A DNA stretch of 64,000 nt from Amycolatopsis cihanbeyliensis (GTDB lineage: Bacteria; Actinomycetota; Actinomycetes; Mycobacteriales; Pseudonocardiaceae). Location: positions 4,308,501 to 4,372,500 of the forward strand of contig NZ_VFML01000001.1 of the NCBI RefSeq assembly GCF_006715045.1, in the 5' to 3' direction. Both the position numbers and the translations under genes were made by a program. The notes beneath the pieces are model-generated. The model was given only the letters and a program-made list of their open reading frames with translations, did not search any database and had not been told where the DNA came from. Below are positions 1 through 8,758 of this stretch, in pieces. Position 1 is the first letter of the stretch; each line of letters begins with the position of its first letter.

Positions 1-66
1 TCCGCGATCTGGGACGGCTACGACCTGCTGACCGAGTTCAGCCGCCTGGTGACCGTTGCGACCTGA
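1..66 (+). CDS. 3' end of an upstream gene (partial)
   Basis: The first 66 bases read as an open frame of 21 codons ending in TGA at 64-66; the start lies outside the window. The tail is too short to assign a family. It sits 16 nt before the start of a flippase-like membrane protein gene and is probably in the same operon. A glycosyltransferase would fit the neighbourhood, but that is a guess. Confidence 0.6.
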   Translation, partial: SAIWDGYDLLTEFSRLVTVAT

Positions 67-82
67 GGAGACACCTGCCGAG

Positions 83-1108
83 ATGACAGCCGTCGATCGC
101 GAGGCGGCCGTCGTCCCGGCCGCGTCCCAGCAGCCGGCAGATCAGCCGGACGAGCAGCCGGAACAGCGAAAGCCGCTGAAGGCGAGGCTGCTCGACGTCG
201 TCCGCTGGGTCGCCATCGCCGTGGTGGTCTTCTTCGCGGCCAGGCAGCTGGTCACGAACTGGGCCGAGTTCTGGGCGACGATCCGGGGAATCCCGTGGCA
301 GTCCTCCGTGCTCAGCCTGCTGGTGCTGGTCCTGAGCATCGGGGTGGGCGTGTACGCCTGGCAGGTGATCGTGAACGACCTGGGTACCCGGGTCGGCTAC
401 CCGCGCGGGGCGCAGATCAACCTGGTGGGTTCGCTCGGCAAGTACGTCCCCGGCTCGGTGTGGGCGTACCTGCTGCAGATGGAGCTGGGCAAGAAGGCGG
501 GTCTGGCCAGGGCGCGGATCTTCACCAGCTCCCTCATCCACTTCGGCGTCGGCGTGGTCGCCGCGCTGGTGCTGTCCCTGTTCGCGATGCCCGCGGTGTT
601 CGCGAACAGCCCGCGGGCCTGGTGGCTGCTGGTGCTGATCCCGCTCGGGCTGGTCGCACTACACCCCCGCGTGCTGACCTGGGGCACCTCCCTGGTGCTG
701 CGGATACTGCGCAGGCCGGCGCTGGACCACCGGTTCAGCTACGCCACCGTGGGCAGGGTGTTCGGCGCGCTGCTCGGGGTGTACGCCCTGCAGGGGTTGC
801 ACCTGTGGTTGCTGGCCAACTCGGTGGGCGCCCCCGGCTTCGCCGGCTACGTGCTGTGCGTCGGCGCCATGGCCATCGCGATGACCTCGGGCAACTTCGC
901 GTTCATCATGCCGAGCGGCGCCGGGGTGCGCGAGGTGGTGATGGTGGCCGTGCTCACCGCCACCGCGATCTCCGGGCCGCAGGCGCTCGCCTTCGCGCTG
1001 GCCTCCAGGGTCATGTTCACCGTCGCCGACCTGATCACCGCGGGCTCGGCGGCGCTGACCGCACGACTGAGCGGTATGCGTTCCGCTCGGGTAGGGGCAG
1101 GCCGGTAG
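83..1108 (+). CDS. lysylphosphatidylglycerol synthase TM / YbhN-like flippase-family membrane protein
   Basis: A 341-residue polytopic membrane protein. After a charged, proline-rich N-terminal tail of about 45 residues it has some seven or eight hydrophobic segments, with the LPG_synthase_TM (UPF0104) style motif GKYVPGSVWAY near residue 120. Family members are proposed lipid or lipid-linked glycan translocases; no substrate can be read from the sequence. The ATG at 83 was chosen because GAGGAG (65-70) precedes it, although the 12-nt spacing is long; a TTG at 56 is possible but overlaps the upstream stop. Its last 74 nt overlap the 3' end of the convergent DUF6541 gene. Confidence 0.8.
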   Translation: MTAVDREAAVVPAASQQPADQPDEQPEQRKPLKARLLDVVRWVAIAVVVFFAARQLVTNWAEFWATIRGIPWQSSVLSLLVLVLSIGVGVYAWQVIVNDLGTRVGYPRGAQINLVGSLGKYVPGSVWAYLLQMELGKKAGLARARIFTSSLIHFGVGVVAALVLSLFAMPAVFANSPRAWWLLVLIPLGLVALHPRVLTWGTSLVLRILRRPALDHRFSYATVGRVFGALLGVYALQGLHLWLLANSVGAPGFAGYVLCVGAMAIAMTSGNFAFIMPSGAGVREVVMVAVLTATAISGPQALAFALASRVMFTVADLITAGSAALTARLSGMRSARVGAGR

Positions 1109-3065
1109 CCGGGGCCAGCCGGTAGATCGACGCGCTGGGGTTGCGGTAGACCAGCTCGAGAAACGGGGCGTCGTCCAGTCCGGTCAGGCCGGGTTGCCGG
1201 GTGAACTCGGTGAAGTTGCCGCCGCCGCCCAGGATCACCCAGCGCACGCCCAGCCGCCGCACCGCGGCGCGCACCTCCGGATTGGTCGGGTACTCGTTGA
1301 AGTGCGCGCCGAGCAACTCCGCCTCGGCCGGCTGCCGGGTGCCGTCGAAATGCCCCGCGACGGTCCGTACCCCGCTGAGCGCGTAGGTCCAGACCGAGCC
1401 GTCGGCCCGGTCGTTCATCGCCCAGTCACCCGGCGCCGCCAGCTCGCCGAGCCGGCGCATCGCCGCCGCCTCGGCCGGACTGGTCTTCATGTTGTCGTCC
1501 ACGGGGTCGTAGTAGCCGGAGGTGATCGCCCTGGCGTTGCTGCCGGTGTAGAGCCCGCCGGTGACCGTGCCGAACCCGAGCAACAGCACGGCACCGAATC
1601 CGGCCGCCTGCCATGTCCCGCCCGGCACCGGTAGCCCGCGTAGCCGGCGGGCCACCGTGGCCTGCACCTCGGCGAGCCCGTGCGCGGCGATCAGCAGCAG
1701 CGGCAGGATCGCCATGGCCACGAACCGGTACGGATCGTCCCACCACGGCCTTGCGATGGTCATCACCAGCGGATGGTCCGATGTGGACACGGCGACATAC
1801 AGCACGCCGCTCAGCAACGCGGTGCCGGCGATCCAGCGCAGCCCGTTCAACCGGGGGAGGAACAGCAGGCCCAGCAGTAGCGCGAGGGCGAGCCAGACCT
1901 GCGGGGCCGCCGACTGGTGCTGGAAGGTCAGCAGGGTGCCGACGGCCTGGTTGACCGGCCGGGTGCTCCCCCAGCCGTAGTACGGGATGTCGCTGGTCGC
2001 CAGGCCGATGGCGCCGAGTAGCTGCTGGGATACCACCAGCACCACGGCCAAGCCCGCGGCCACCAGCGCGAGCAGGTCGGCGCGCACGGTCCGCCCGCGG
2101 TGCCCCCGCGCGGCCACCCAGCGTTGCCCGATCAGTGGCGCCGCGAACAGGACGGCGCCGAACAGGGCGGAGGAATGCACGGTGAACAGCCCGGCCACGG
2201 CCGCCACGAACACGAAACCCGTATCGGGCGCAGGCCGCAGCAGGTAGCGGTGCAGCGCCACCGCGGCCAGTGGGGTGAGCACCCAGCCGAGCAGGAAGGG
2301 CAGCAGCGGCCCACGGTTCATCGACTCGTAGAAGCCTGCCAACGGGGCCACGGCGACCAGCGCGGCGGCCCCCGCCAGCACGGCCCTGCCGCGGAAAGTG
2401 TGCACCAGTGCGACCAGCGACAGCGCCAGCAAACCCGGTAGCAGCATGGTGTTCACGTTCAGGATCACCGGCACGGAGGCGCCGCTCAGCTGGTAGCCGA
2501 GCGCGGCGAGCAGGTGGTAGGCGTTCGGGTAGAACAGCGCGTTGCCCTCGCCGTACCAGTTCGTGCTGCTGGTGCCGGTGAGGCTGCCGTCCCCGGTGTC
2601 GGCGAGGTAGCGCACCGCGTTGCCGTGGTAGACCGCGTCCCAACCCTGCGGGATGGCGTTCACCCTGACGATGCCCTCCAGCACCGTGTACCCGCCGACC
2701 AGCGCCGCTACCAGCAGGCAGGCCAGCACCGCCAGGTGTGCGAACCGGCTCCATCGGACGGGATCCAGCCCCTGGCGACGTCCATTATGGAGCTTTCGGA
2801 CGGTGAGTGACCGGAGTCCCGCGCCGACGGCGGCGAAGGCGGCGACCGCGACGATGAAGCCGGTGAGGCCGAACGGTAGTCCCAGCGCGGCCAGCCAGGG
2901 CCCGGAAAGCCCGGCCACGGCATAGCTGAGCAGTGGAGCCGTCCCGGCGGCCCGCCAGCCCCGCATCCCGGAGGCGAGCGCGACCAGCAGTCCGGGAACG
3001 ACGATGACCGCGATCGTCACCGCCACGGTGAACAGGATCGGCCACGGGGAAACGGTATTCGGCAC
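1035..3065 (-). CDS. DUF6541 family GT-C-like membrane protein (copy 1)
   Basis: A 676-residue protein with at least a dozen hydrophobic segments followed by a soluble C-terminal domain of about 130 residues. It is clearly paralogous to the proteins at 10716-12695 and 3447-5501: they share the loop with WD.VYH.N..RY and NWY (about residues 140-170) and the tail motif R.LGVRWV. DUF6541 proteins resemble GT-C glycosyltransferases; M. tuberculosis Rv3779, of similar size and from the matching locus, has been linked to polyprenyl-phosphate mannose metabolism. A polyprenyl-P-sugar-dependent role at the membrane is inferred. GTG start with GAGG about 7 nt upstream. The 3' end overlaps the convergent flippase-like gene. 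Confidence 0.75.
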   Translation of the reverse strand: MPNTVSPWPILFTVAVTIAVIVVPGLLVALASGMRGWRAAGTAPLLSYAVAGLSGPWLAALGLPFGLTGFIVAVAAFAAVGAGLRSLTVRKLHNGRRQGLDPVRWSRFAHLAVLACLLVAALVGGYTVLEGIVRVNAIPQGWDAVYHGNAVRYLADTGDGSLTGTSSTNWYGEGNALFYPNAYHLLAALGYQLSGASVPVILNVNTMLLPGLLALSLVALVHTFRGRAVLAGAAALVAVAPLAGFYESMNRGPLLPFLLGWVLTPLAAVALHRYLLRPAPDTGFVFVAAVAGLFTVHSSALFGAVLFAAPLIGQRWVAARGHRGRTVRADLLALVAAGLAVVLVVSQQLLGAIGLATSDIPYYGWGSTRPVNQAVGTLLTFQHQSAAPQVWLALALLLGLLFLPRLNGLRWIAGTALLSGVLYVAVSTSDHPLVMTIARPWWDDPYRFVAMAILPLLLIAAHGLAEVQATVARRLRGLPVPGGTWQAAGFGAVLLLGFGTVTGGLYTGSNARAITSGYYDPVDDNMKTSPAEAAAMRRLGELAAPGDWAMNDRADGSVWTYALSGVRTVAGHFDGTRQPAEAELLGAHFNEYPTNPEVRAAVRRLGVRWVILGGGGNFTEFTRQPGLTGLDDAPFLELVYRNPSASIYRLAPATGLPLPERNAYRSVVRSAPPSPR

Positions 3066-3446
3066 GGGTGGACCTCACGGGATGCGGGATTGCGCCGGAG
3101 TGGTGGCCGACGAATGTACTCCGTCACCCGGTCGAGTGAGAGATATCGGGGTCGCGCTACCGTGCCTCACCAGCGGGAACGGAATTCGGCCTCCTGACGG
3201 AAAAGCGGCCGCTCGGGGTTACCTGGAATTCGTGGCGCCCAGGAGGGTTGTTCAGAACGATCCAGCGACCGCGGGCCGCCAGGTCCATGGTCACCGCGGC
3301 GCGCAGCGCCACCGATGGGGTGGCGGTGGGCGACGGGCGGGATGTCGTTGCAGTTCACTGCATCGGTCACGATGCTACGGACCTGAATAACCCGACATTG
3401 AATAAGACACCAGCACCATTTCCACCCTCGCCATCGGAGCCGGACA
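3066..3446. other. divergent intergenic region between two DUF6541 genes
   Basis: 381 nt between the oppositely directed GTG starts at 3065 and 3447. I see no gene: frames crossing it have poor codon bias and run on into the antisense of the neighbours. It is less GC-rich near 3370-3415, where promoters for one or both genes are likely, but no convincing -35/-10 pair stands out. Confidence 0.5.
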
Positions 3447-5501
3447 GTGTGGAGCCAGGTTCTCTCCCTCCTTGCCGGACTGCTCGTGCTGACGCTGCCC
3501 GGTCTCGTGTTGCAACTCCTCGCCGGTGTACGCGACCTGTTGTGGCTGGCCGCGCTGACCGTGCCGGTGAGCATCGGCCTGTTCACGGTCTCCGGTGTGC
3601 TCTCCGGGATCCCGGGGCTGGCCCTCTCGCCCCTGCTGACCGTGGGGTGTCTGGTCCTGCTGGCGGTGCCGCTGGCCCTGCTGGCCCGCAAGCTGCCCGG
3701 TGCCCGGACCCGCGCCCGGCGGCGGGGCGGGGACTTTCCGCCCGCGGTGTCGCCGCGCCTGGTCACCCTCGCCAGGCTCGGCGGTGCCGTGCTCTGCCTC
3801 GGCGCGGCACTGCTGGCCCTGCGACCGTGGTGGTCCGGGCTCGGGGACTGGTCGACCTACCCGCAGGAACACGACACGATCACGCACACCTGGCTGACCG
3901 CGTACATCGCCCGCACCGGAACCGGTGCGCCATGGGAACTGCTTCCGCTGGACCTGCTCACCGGGGGACCGGTGTCCTTCTACCCCTCGGGGCTGCCGCT
4001 CACCGCCGCGCTGACCGGGGAGCTCACGGCCGGGCCGATCGTCGGGTTCAACCTGGTCACGGCGCTGGCCGTCGGGCCTGCGTTCGTGCTGGGCTGTGCG
4101 GCGCTGGCGGCCGCGATCCTACGCGGGCTGGGTTCCGGGCCCGCCTGGACGAGCCTGGCGGGCGGGATCGCCGCGCTGGTCGCGGCCGGCCTGTACCGGC
4201 CGGGGGTGCAGCTACTGCACGACGGTGGCATCGCCCCGAACGCGGTCGCGATGAGCCTCGCCCCCGGCATCATCGCCGCCGCGTTGACCCTCGGCGGGCG
4301 GCAGTGGTCGCGCGCGGTGCTGCTGGGTCTCGGAGTCGCCGGCGCGTTCGCGGTCCATCCCAGCGTGGCCGCCACCGTGGGGCTGAGCCTGCTGGTCTGC
4401 TGGGCGGTCGCCGCGCTCACCCGGCCCGGCCGCCGGGAACTGCGGGACCGGTGGCCGGTGCTGCTCACCGCGGGCACGGTCGCCGGTGTCGCCGCCCTCG
4501 GTTCCCTCCTCGGCGCGCTCGGCGAGGCCACGCGCACCGGGGGGTGGCCGCCGGACACCCGCCCGGCACCGCTCGGCGAGGCCGTGGGCACCAACCTGAT
4601 GTTCAGCTACGGCGGCTACCTCGATCCCGACCAGACCTACGCCCAGCTTTCCGCGGCCCTGCTGGTGCTGGCCGGCGTGGCCGCGGTGTTGCTCACCCGG
4701 CGGGGCTGGACCGCGCTGGCCCTGTGGGGGTTCTGGCTGCTGGCCGGCATCGAGTTCAGGACCAGCCCCGCCGACGGTATCGCGGCTACCATCGTCGGTT
4801 CCTTCTTCTACAAGTCCTATGTGCGGATCCAGTCGCATATCGCGCTGTTCGCCCCGGCACTGGCCGCGTTCGGGCTACTGGTGACGGCGCTCGCCCTGGC
4901 GCGGCTGGTGGTCCGAGCGCGCCGCTCGCTCCCGCTGGTTCCGGTGACCGCGGTCGTGCTGGTGCCGCTGCTGGCCGGGTACGTGTTCCTGGCGTCCATT
5001 CCGTACGCGCAGCGCAACGCCGAGGCGATCGCGTCCCGGTACGCCGATCCGGAGTTCGTGCGGGTGGACGCGGACGACCGCGCGGCCGTCGACTGGCTCG
5101 GCACGCGGTCGCGGCCCGGCGAGCGAATGATGAACAGCGCGAACGACGGTTCCACCTATGCCTACGTCGACGAGGGCCTTCCGGTGGTGAACGTGGTCAC
5201 CCTCGGCGACGCCCAGTTGCCGTACACCTACCACCTGCTGGCGGACTTCCGGGAGTACCCGGATGATCCCGCGATCCGCGCGGAGATCCTCCGGCTGAAC
5301 ATCGGCTATGTATACGTGGACAGCGAGGCACCGCTGATCGGGGCCGGTCCGGGCGCCCCGGAGAACTGGGTCGGCGAGCCCACCTTCCGGCTGGCGCCCG
5401 GGCTGCGGAACCTGGACGGGCTGCCCGGCCTGCGGGTGGCGTTCCGCTCCGGCTCGGTGACCGTCTACCGGCTCGATCGAAAGGTGCTCGCCGGGATGTG
5501 A
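3447..5501 (+). CDS. DUF6541 family GT-C-like membrane protein (copy 2)
   Basis: A 684-residue integral membrane protein with the DUF6541 layout: an N-terminal helix pair, a conserved extracytoplasmic loop with the motif EHDTITHTW (about residues 142-150) where paralogues have WD.VYH, many transmembrane helices, and a soluble C-terminal domain containing NDGSTYAY and LNIGYVYV. It is more distant from the other two copies than they are from each other. GTG start preceded by GGAG; divergent from copy 1. A GT-C-like role in lipid-linked sugar transfer is inferred from the family. Three 14-bp tandem repeats follow the stop codon. Confidence 0.75.
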   Translation: MWSQVLSLLAGLLVLTLPGLVLQLLAGVRDLLWLAALTVPVSIGLFTVSGVLSGIPGLALSPLLTVGCLVLLAVPLALLARKLPGARTRARRRGGDFPPAVSPRLVTLARLGGAVLCLGAALLALRPWWSGLGDWSTYPQEHDTITHTWLTAYIARTGTGAPWELLPLDLLTGGPVSFYPSGLPLTAALTGELTAGPIVGFNLVTALAVGPAFVLGCAALAAAILRGLGSGPAWTSLAGGIAALVAAGLYRPGVQLLHDGGIAPNAVAMSLAPGIIAAALTLGGRQWSRAVLLGLGVAGAFAVHPSVAATVGLSLLVCWAVAALTRPGRRELRDRWPVLLTAGTVAGVAALGSLLGALGEATRTGGWPPDTRPAPLGEAVGTNLMFSYGGYLDPDQTYAQLSAALLVLAGVAAVLLTRRGWTALALWGFWLLAGIEFRTSPADGIAATIVGSFFYKSYVRIQSHIALFAPALAAFGLLVTALALARLVVRARRSLPLVPVTAVVLVPLLAGYVFLASIPYAQRNAEAIASRYADPEFVRVDADDRAAVDWLGTRSRPGERMMNSANDGSTYAYVDEGLPVVNVVTLGDAQLPYTYHLLADFREYPDDPAIRAEILRLNIGYVYVDSEAPLIGAGPGAPENWVGEPTFRLAPGLRNLDGLPGLRVAFRSGSVTVYRLDRKVLAGM

Positions 5502-5507
5502 ACCCGG

Positions 5508-5549
5508 TGGGCAGGACCTGATGGGCAGGACCTGATGGGCAGGGCCTGA
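5508..5549. repeat. 14-bp tandem repeat, three copies
   Basis: The unit TGGGCAGGACCTGA occurs three times head to tail (5508-5521, 5522-5535, 5536-5549); the third copy has one A-to-G change. It starts 6 nt after the stop of the DUF6541 gene, is noncoding, and could vary in copy number between strains by slippage. Confidence 0.9.
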
Positions 5550-5621
5550 ATAGCCCCGCCATCCAAACGGACACTAGGTTGACCGGGTACGGTCGGGCGG
5601 TTCGCGAGGGGTGAGAGGCAT

Positions 5622-7304
5622 TTGATCGTCGTCGCTGTCGCAGCGTGGCTCGTCCTGGCCGTATTCGTGCTGCTCACCTGGTCACGGATCAATACCCACA
5701 AGGGATGGCGGGTCGGCGTGTTGTTGCTGGCCTGCGCTTTCTCCCTCGCGCACCAACTGATGTTCAGCACCGTTGCCGAGGACGCCTACATCAGTTTCCG
5801 ATATGCCTTGAACATTGCCGAGGGCAACGGGCCGGTATTCAACCCGGGCGAGCGGGTCGAGGGTTACTCGAACTTTCTCTGGGTGATCACTCTCGGCCTG
5901 CTGAAGGCGGTGTTCGGGCTGGATATCGTCGGCTCGGCCGTCGTGCTCGGCGTGCTGTGCACGCTGGGCTGCGTGGTGCTGGCCTACCTCCTGGTCAACC
6001 GCGTGGTGCGGCTGGTGCGGCCGGAGAGCCCGGACCAGCCCGCCTTCGGCATCGCCGCCGCGGTGCTGACCGCGGCGGCCAGCGGGCTGGCCGCCTACGG
6101 TCCCTCCGGCCTCGAGACGCCGCTGTTCCTGCTGCTGACCCTTGGCCTGTGCCTCGCGGTGACCGCCGAACGGTTCGTCATCGCCGGGGTGCTGGTGGCA
6201 CTGGCCACGATGACCAGGCCGGACGGTGTCGTGGTCGGCGCGATCGTCGGGCTGTGGCTGCTGCTGGCCGCCGCGCGTAACCGGGCGAGCTGGTGGGCCC
6301 CTGCCGGCTACGTGCTCGGCGCGCTCGTGCTCGCGGTGCCGTGGACCGCCTGGCGGGTGACCTACTACGGGTACCTGATCCCGAACGCGCTGGCGGCGAA
6401 GATGGGTGCGCCGCTCGACTGGCAGCTCAGCCGGGGCTGGGACTACCTTTCCGGCTTCACCCTCGCGCACGAGGGCTTCCTGCTGCTGGCCGCGGCCATG
6501 ATCGTGGCGCTGTTGCTGGCCAGGACCTCCACGGCGGTGCCGGGCAACGCGCGGGCGCGCTCGCTGGTCTGGCTGGTGTTCGCGATCGCCTTCGGCTACC
6601 TGGCCTTCATCACCTACGCGGGCGGCGACTGGATGCCGGCCTGGCGCCTGCTGGCGCCGGTCCCGCCGCTGCTGGCGGTGGCCTCCGCGGCCGCGTACGG
6701 GGTGATCCGGAAGTCCGCGGACACCCCCTCCCCGCGGCCGCGCGGGCGGCTGGCCTACCTGGTTCCGATGCTGGTGCTGACGGCATCCGGGCTGTCCCTG
6801 ATCGTCTCGACCGTGCACCCGTTGATGCTCAGCCGGATGCATGCCTGGCGGGACAAGATCGCCGAGATGTCCGAGATCGGTTCCTGGTTCGCCGACCGGC
6901 TGCCCGCGGGCACCGTGATCAGCACCTTCGCCAACGGGGTGCTCTCCTACCGGGCGGGCCCGCAGCTGATCATGGTGGACGTGCTCGGCCTCACCGACGA
7001 GCACATCGCCCGGCACGGCAGCCGTATTGATCTCTCCGGAGCGCCCGGCTACGTCAACATCGACTACGACTACGTGGTCAACGTGCGCAGGCCCGCGCTG
7101 GCCGTGGTCACCGGCAGCGGCTACGCCGACCGCCAGCGGTGCGGTGCCGACCCGGTCTACGCAGGCCGCTACCAGGTGGCGACCTTCCGCCGTGCCGGCA
7201 CGGACAAGTGGGTTGCGGTGTACCCGCTGGCCTCCCAGTCCGCCGGGCTGATCGAAACCCTGGACGCGGACCCCCGGTTCGAACACGTGCCCTGTGCGAC
7301 CTGA
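5622..7304 (+). CDS. AftB-like GT-C membrane glycosyltransferase
   Basis: A 560-residue polytopic membrane protein. After the first helices it carries EDAYISFRYALNIAEGNGPV followed by FNPGERVEGYSN, closely matching the N-terminal loop of mycobacterial AftB (DD..I..R...NL..GNGPVFN.GERVE), with the acidic pair expected of GT-C catalysis. A later GGDWMPAWRLLAP segment also matches AftB. AftB adds terminal beta-1,2-arabinofuranose from decaprenyl-phosphoryl-arabinose to arabinan, so an extracytoplasmic arabinofuranosyltransferase role is likely, but donor and acceptor are inferred. TTG start chosen because a purine-rich stretch (GAGGGGTGAGAGG) lies just upstream. It is one of three such GT-C proteins in the window. 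Confidence 0.75.
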   Translation: MIVVAVAAWLVLAVFVLLTWSRINTHKGWRVGVLLLACAFSLAHQLMFSTVAEDAYISFRYALNIAEGNGPVFNPGERVEGYSNFLWVITLGLLKAVFGLDIVGSAVVLGVLCTLGCVVLAYLLVNRVVRLVRPESPDQPAFGIAAAVLTAAASGLAAYGPSGLETPLFLLLTLGLCLAVTAERFVIAGVLVALATMTRPDGVVVGAIVGLWLLLAAARNRASWWAPAGYVLGALVLAVPWTAWRVTYYGYLIPNALAAKMGAPLDWQLSRGWDYLSGFTLAHEGFLLLAAAMIVALLLARTSTAVPGNARARSLVWLVFAIAFGYLAFITYAGGDWMPAWRLLAPVPPLLAVASAAAYGVIRKSADTPSPRPRGRLAYLVPMLVLTASGLSLIVSTVHPLMLSRMHAWRDKIAEMSEIGSWFADRLPAGTVISTFANGVLSYRAGPQLIMVDVLGLTDEHIARHGSRIDLSGAPGYVNIDYDYVVNVRRPALAVVTGSGYADRQRCGADPVYAGRYQVATFRRAGTDKWVAVYPLASQSAGLIETLDADPRFEHVPCAT

Positions 7305-7313
7305 GGAGGTGAT

Positions 7314-7345
7314 CCAGGGAACCTACGGAAACGTAGGTTCCCTGG
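7314..7345. promoter_or_regulatory. 14-bp perfect palindrome upstream of plsC (operator or hairpin)
   Basis: Perfect 14-bp arms (7314-7327 and 7332-7345) flank a GAAA loop. The core is CCTACG-N4-CGTAGG. It lies 9 nt after the preceding stop codon and covers the -35 position of the predicted leaderless plsC promoter (-10 at 7357-7362). Either a TetR-type operator or a factor-independent terminator without a T-tract fits; the overlap with the promoter favours an operator. Confidence 0.75.
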
Positions 7346-7356
7346 TCGCGCTCGCG

Positions 7357-7362
7357 TAGCCT
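7357..7362 (+). promoter_or_regulatory. -10 element TAGCCT of leaderless plsC promoter
   Basis: TAGCCT ends exactly 6 nt before the ATG at 7369, the spacing expected if transcription starts at the A of the start codon. No good ribosome binding site is present. Confidence 0.55.
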
Positions 7363-7368
7363 GGAAAG

Positions 7369-8109
7369 ATGGCTGAGTTCGTATACCCGCCCGTCGTGCT
7401 GGCGGCCAAGGCGATGTTCCGGGTACTGGACCTGCGGCTGCGGGTGGACGGCGCGGAACACATCCCGGCCGAGGGCGGCGCGGTGATCGCGTGCAACCAC
7501 GTGAGCTACCTGGACTTCGTCTTCTGCGGGCTCGGCGCGCAACCGGCCGACCGGCTGGTGCGGTTCATGGCGAAGCGGGAGATCTTCGCCAACCGCATCG
7601 CGGGGCCGCTGATGCGCGGGATGCACCACATCCCGGTGGACCGCGCGGCCGGTAAGGAGTCCTACGACGAGGCGGTGCGGCGGCTGCGTGCCGGCGAGGT
7701 CGTCGGCGTCTTCCCGGAGGCCACGATCAGCAGGTCGTTCACGGTGAAGGGGCTCAAGTCCGGGGCGGTGCGGATGGCGGTGGAAGCGAACGTGCCAGTG
7801 GTGCCGATGGCGGTGTGGGGCACCCACCGGTTGTGGACGAAGGGGCGGCCGCGCACGCTGACCAAGCGGCACCTGCCCATCTCCATCCTGGTCGGGGAGC
7901 CGATGCGGCCGGGCGCCGATGAGGACCCCGAGGTGCGCACCAAGGACCTGCGGGTGCGCATGTCCGGCCTGGTGGAGCGGGTCCAGGCCGAGTACCCCGA
8001 CTCCCCGGCGGGCGAGGAGGATCGGTGGTGGCTGCCCGCGCATCTCGGCGGCACGGCGCCCACCCCGGAGCAGGCCGCGGAGCTGGACAACCGGCGCCCG
8101 GAGTCCTGA
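7369..8109 (+). CDS. 1-acyl-sn-glycerol-3-phosphate acyltransferase (PlsC family)
   Basis: A 246-residue PlsC-fold acyltransferase. It has the catalytic NHVSYLD motif (H44, D49, the HX4D signature), the acyl-acceptor site FPEATIS near residue 110 and a downstream VVPMAVWGTH block. Family members move an acyl chain from acyl-CoA or acyl-ACP to lysophosphatidate in phospholipid synthesis; some actinobacterial relatives acylate glycolipids instead, so the exact acceptor is open. There is no clear transmembrane segment. The start lies 6 nt after a TANNNT box, consistent with a leaderless mRNA, and a strong palindrome covers the promoter. Confidence 0.85.
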   Translation: MAEFVYPPVVLAAKAMFRVLDLRLRVDGAEHIPAEGGAVIACNHVSYLDFVFCGLGAQPADRLVRFMAKREIFANRIAGPLMRGMHHIPVDRAAGKESYDEAVRRLRAGEVVGVFPEATISRSFTVKGLKSGAVRMAVEANVPVVPMAVWGTHRLWTKGRPRTLTKRHLPISILVGEPMRPGADEDPEVRTKDLRVRMSGLVERVQAEYPDSPAGEEDRWWLPAHLGGTAPTPEQAAELDNRRPES

Positions 8110-8203
8110 CGAGGCGCTGGTTAAGAAGGTGGCTGCCTGAGGTGATGCGTGGGCGCGCGCCTTCTAAAAACACGGTCCGGGGCACCGCTACCGGGGCACT
8201 GCC

Positions 8204-8701
8204 TCAGGTGGTGAACAGCCACCAGTGCACCACCGGGCGGTCCGGGTCGGCCCGGTCGACCAGCACCTTCCGGTTGACCCGCTGTGTGCGGCCCCCGCCG
8301 GGGGCCAGTACATCCTGCCCGGACACGATCTCGTCCCCGGTGCCGAACTCGAGCCCGTCCACCGGCCGCTGGTGGACCTCCCGGCCCGGGGTCAGTGCCG
8401 TGGTGAACCCGGAACCGGTGAGCATGGCCTCGACCGAGTCCGGCGGGGTGGCGAAGGCCAGCACGTACATATCGTCGATACCGGACTGATGCTGCACCCC
8501 GAGCACCTCGGCGTCCGCCGGGACGGCGAGCCCGCCGAACGCGACCGCCTCCTGGACGACCCCCTGATCGGTGGTTGCGGTCTCCCCGGCCGATCGTTCC
8601 GGCACGCGATCCTCCCCGGTCGATCCCTGACCGCAGCCGGCCAGCGCGAGGGCGGCAAGGGTCACGGCGGCCACCAGCAGCAGTACCGCGGAGTTATCCA
8701 C
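8204..8701 (-). CDS. predicted lipoprotein of unknown function
   Basis: The start at 8701 (GTG) gives a compact lipoprotein signal peptide: a hydrophobic stretch ending in LALAGC, with the lipobox cysteine at about residue 23, followed by a Gly/Ser/Thr/Glu-rich linker. A GTG at 8758, touching the stop of the upstream HAD gene, would add 19 residues that spoil the signal geometry. The mature domain of about 140 residues is not recognised. It probably follows the HAD phosphatase gene in one transcript. A TTATCCACA DnaA box overlaps the start codon. Confidence 0.65.
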   Translation of the reverse strand: MDNSAVLLLVAAVTLAALALAGCGQGSTGEDRVPERSAGETATTDQGVVQEAVAFGGLAVPADAEVLGVQHQSGIDDMYVLAFATPPDSVEAMLTGSGFTTALTPGREVHQRPVDGLEFGTGDEIVSGQDVLAPGGGRTQRVNRKVLVDRADPDRPVVHWWLFTT

Positions 8702-8735
8702 AGTTTTGGGAACAATCCCCAGCCCCTGTGGACAA
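8694..8735. promoter_or_regulatory. pair of inverted DnaA boxes
   Basis: TTATCCACA (8694-8702, plus strand) and TGTGGACAA (8727-8735, the complement of TTGTCCACA) face each other across 24 bp at the 5' end of the lipoprotein gene. Both are strict matches to the TTWTNCACA consensus. A third match lies at 9564-9572. Confidence 0.55.
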
Positions 8736-8758
8736 CCTTGGGGACGACCCGTGGCCAC

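Noticed and set aside
3248..5266. Long Arg/Ala-rich open frame overlapping the second DUF6541 gene
   Set aside because: Composition typical of out-of-frame high-GC DNA; the DUF6541 frame shows membrane helices and paralogy.
8110..8203. Short inverted repeat CCTGAGG/CCTCAGG between plsC and the lipoprotein gene
   Set aside because: Only 7 bp arms with a long loop; too weak to call a terminator.
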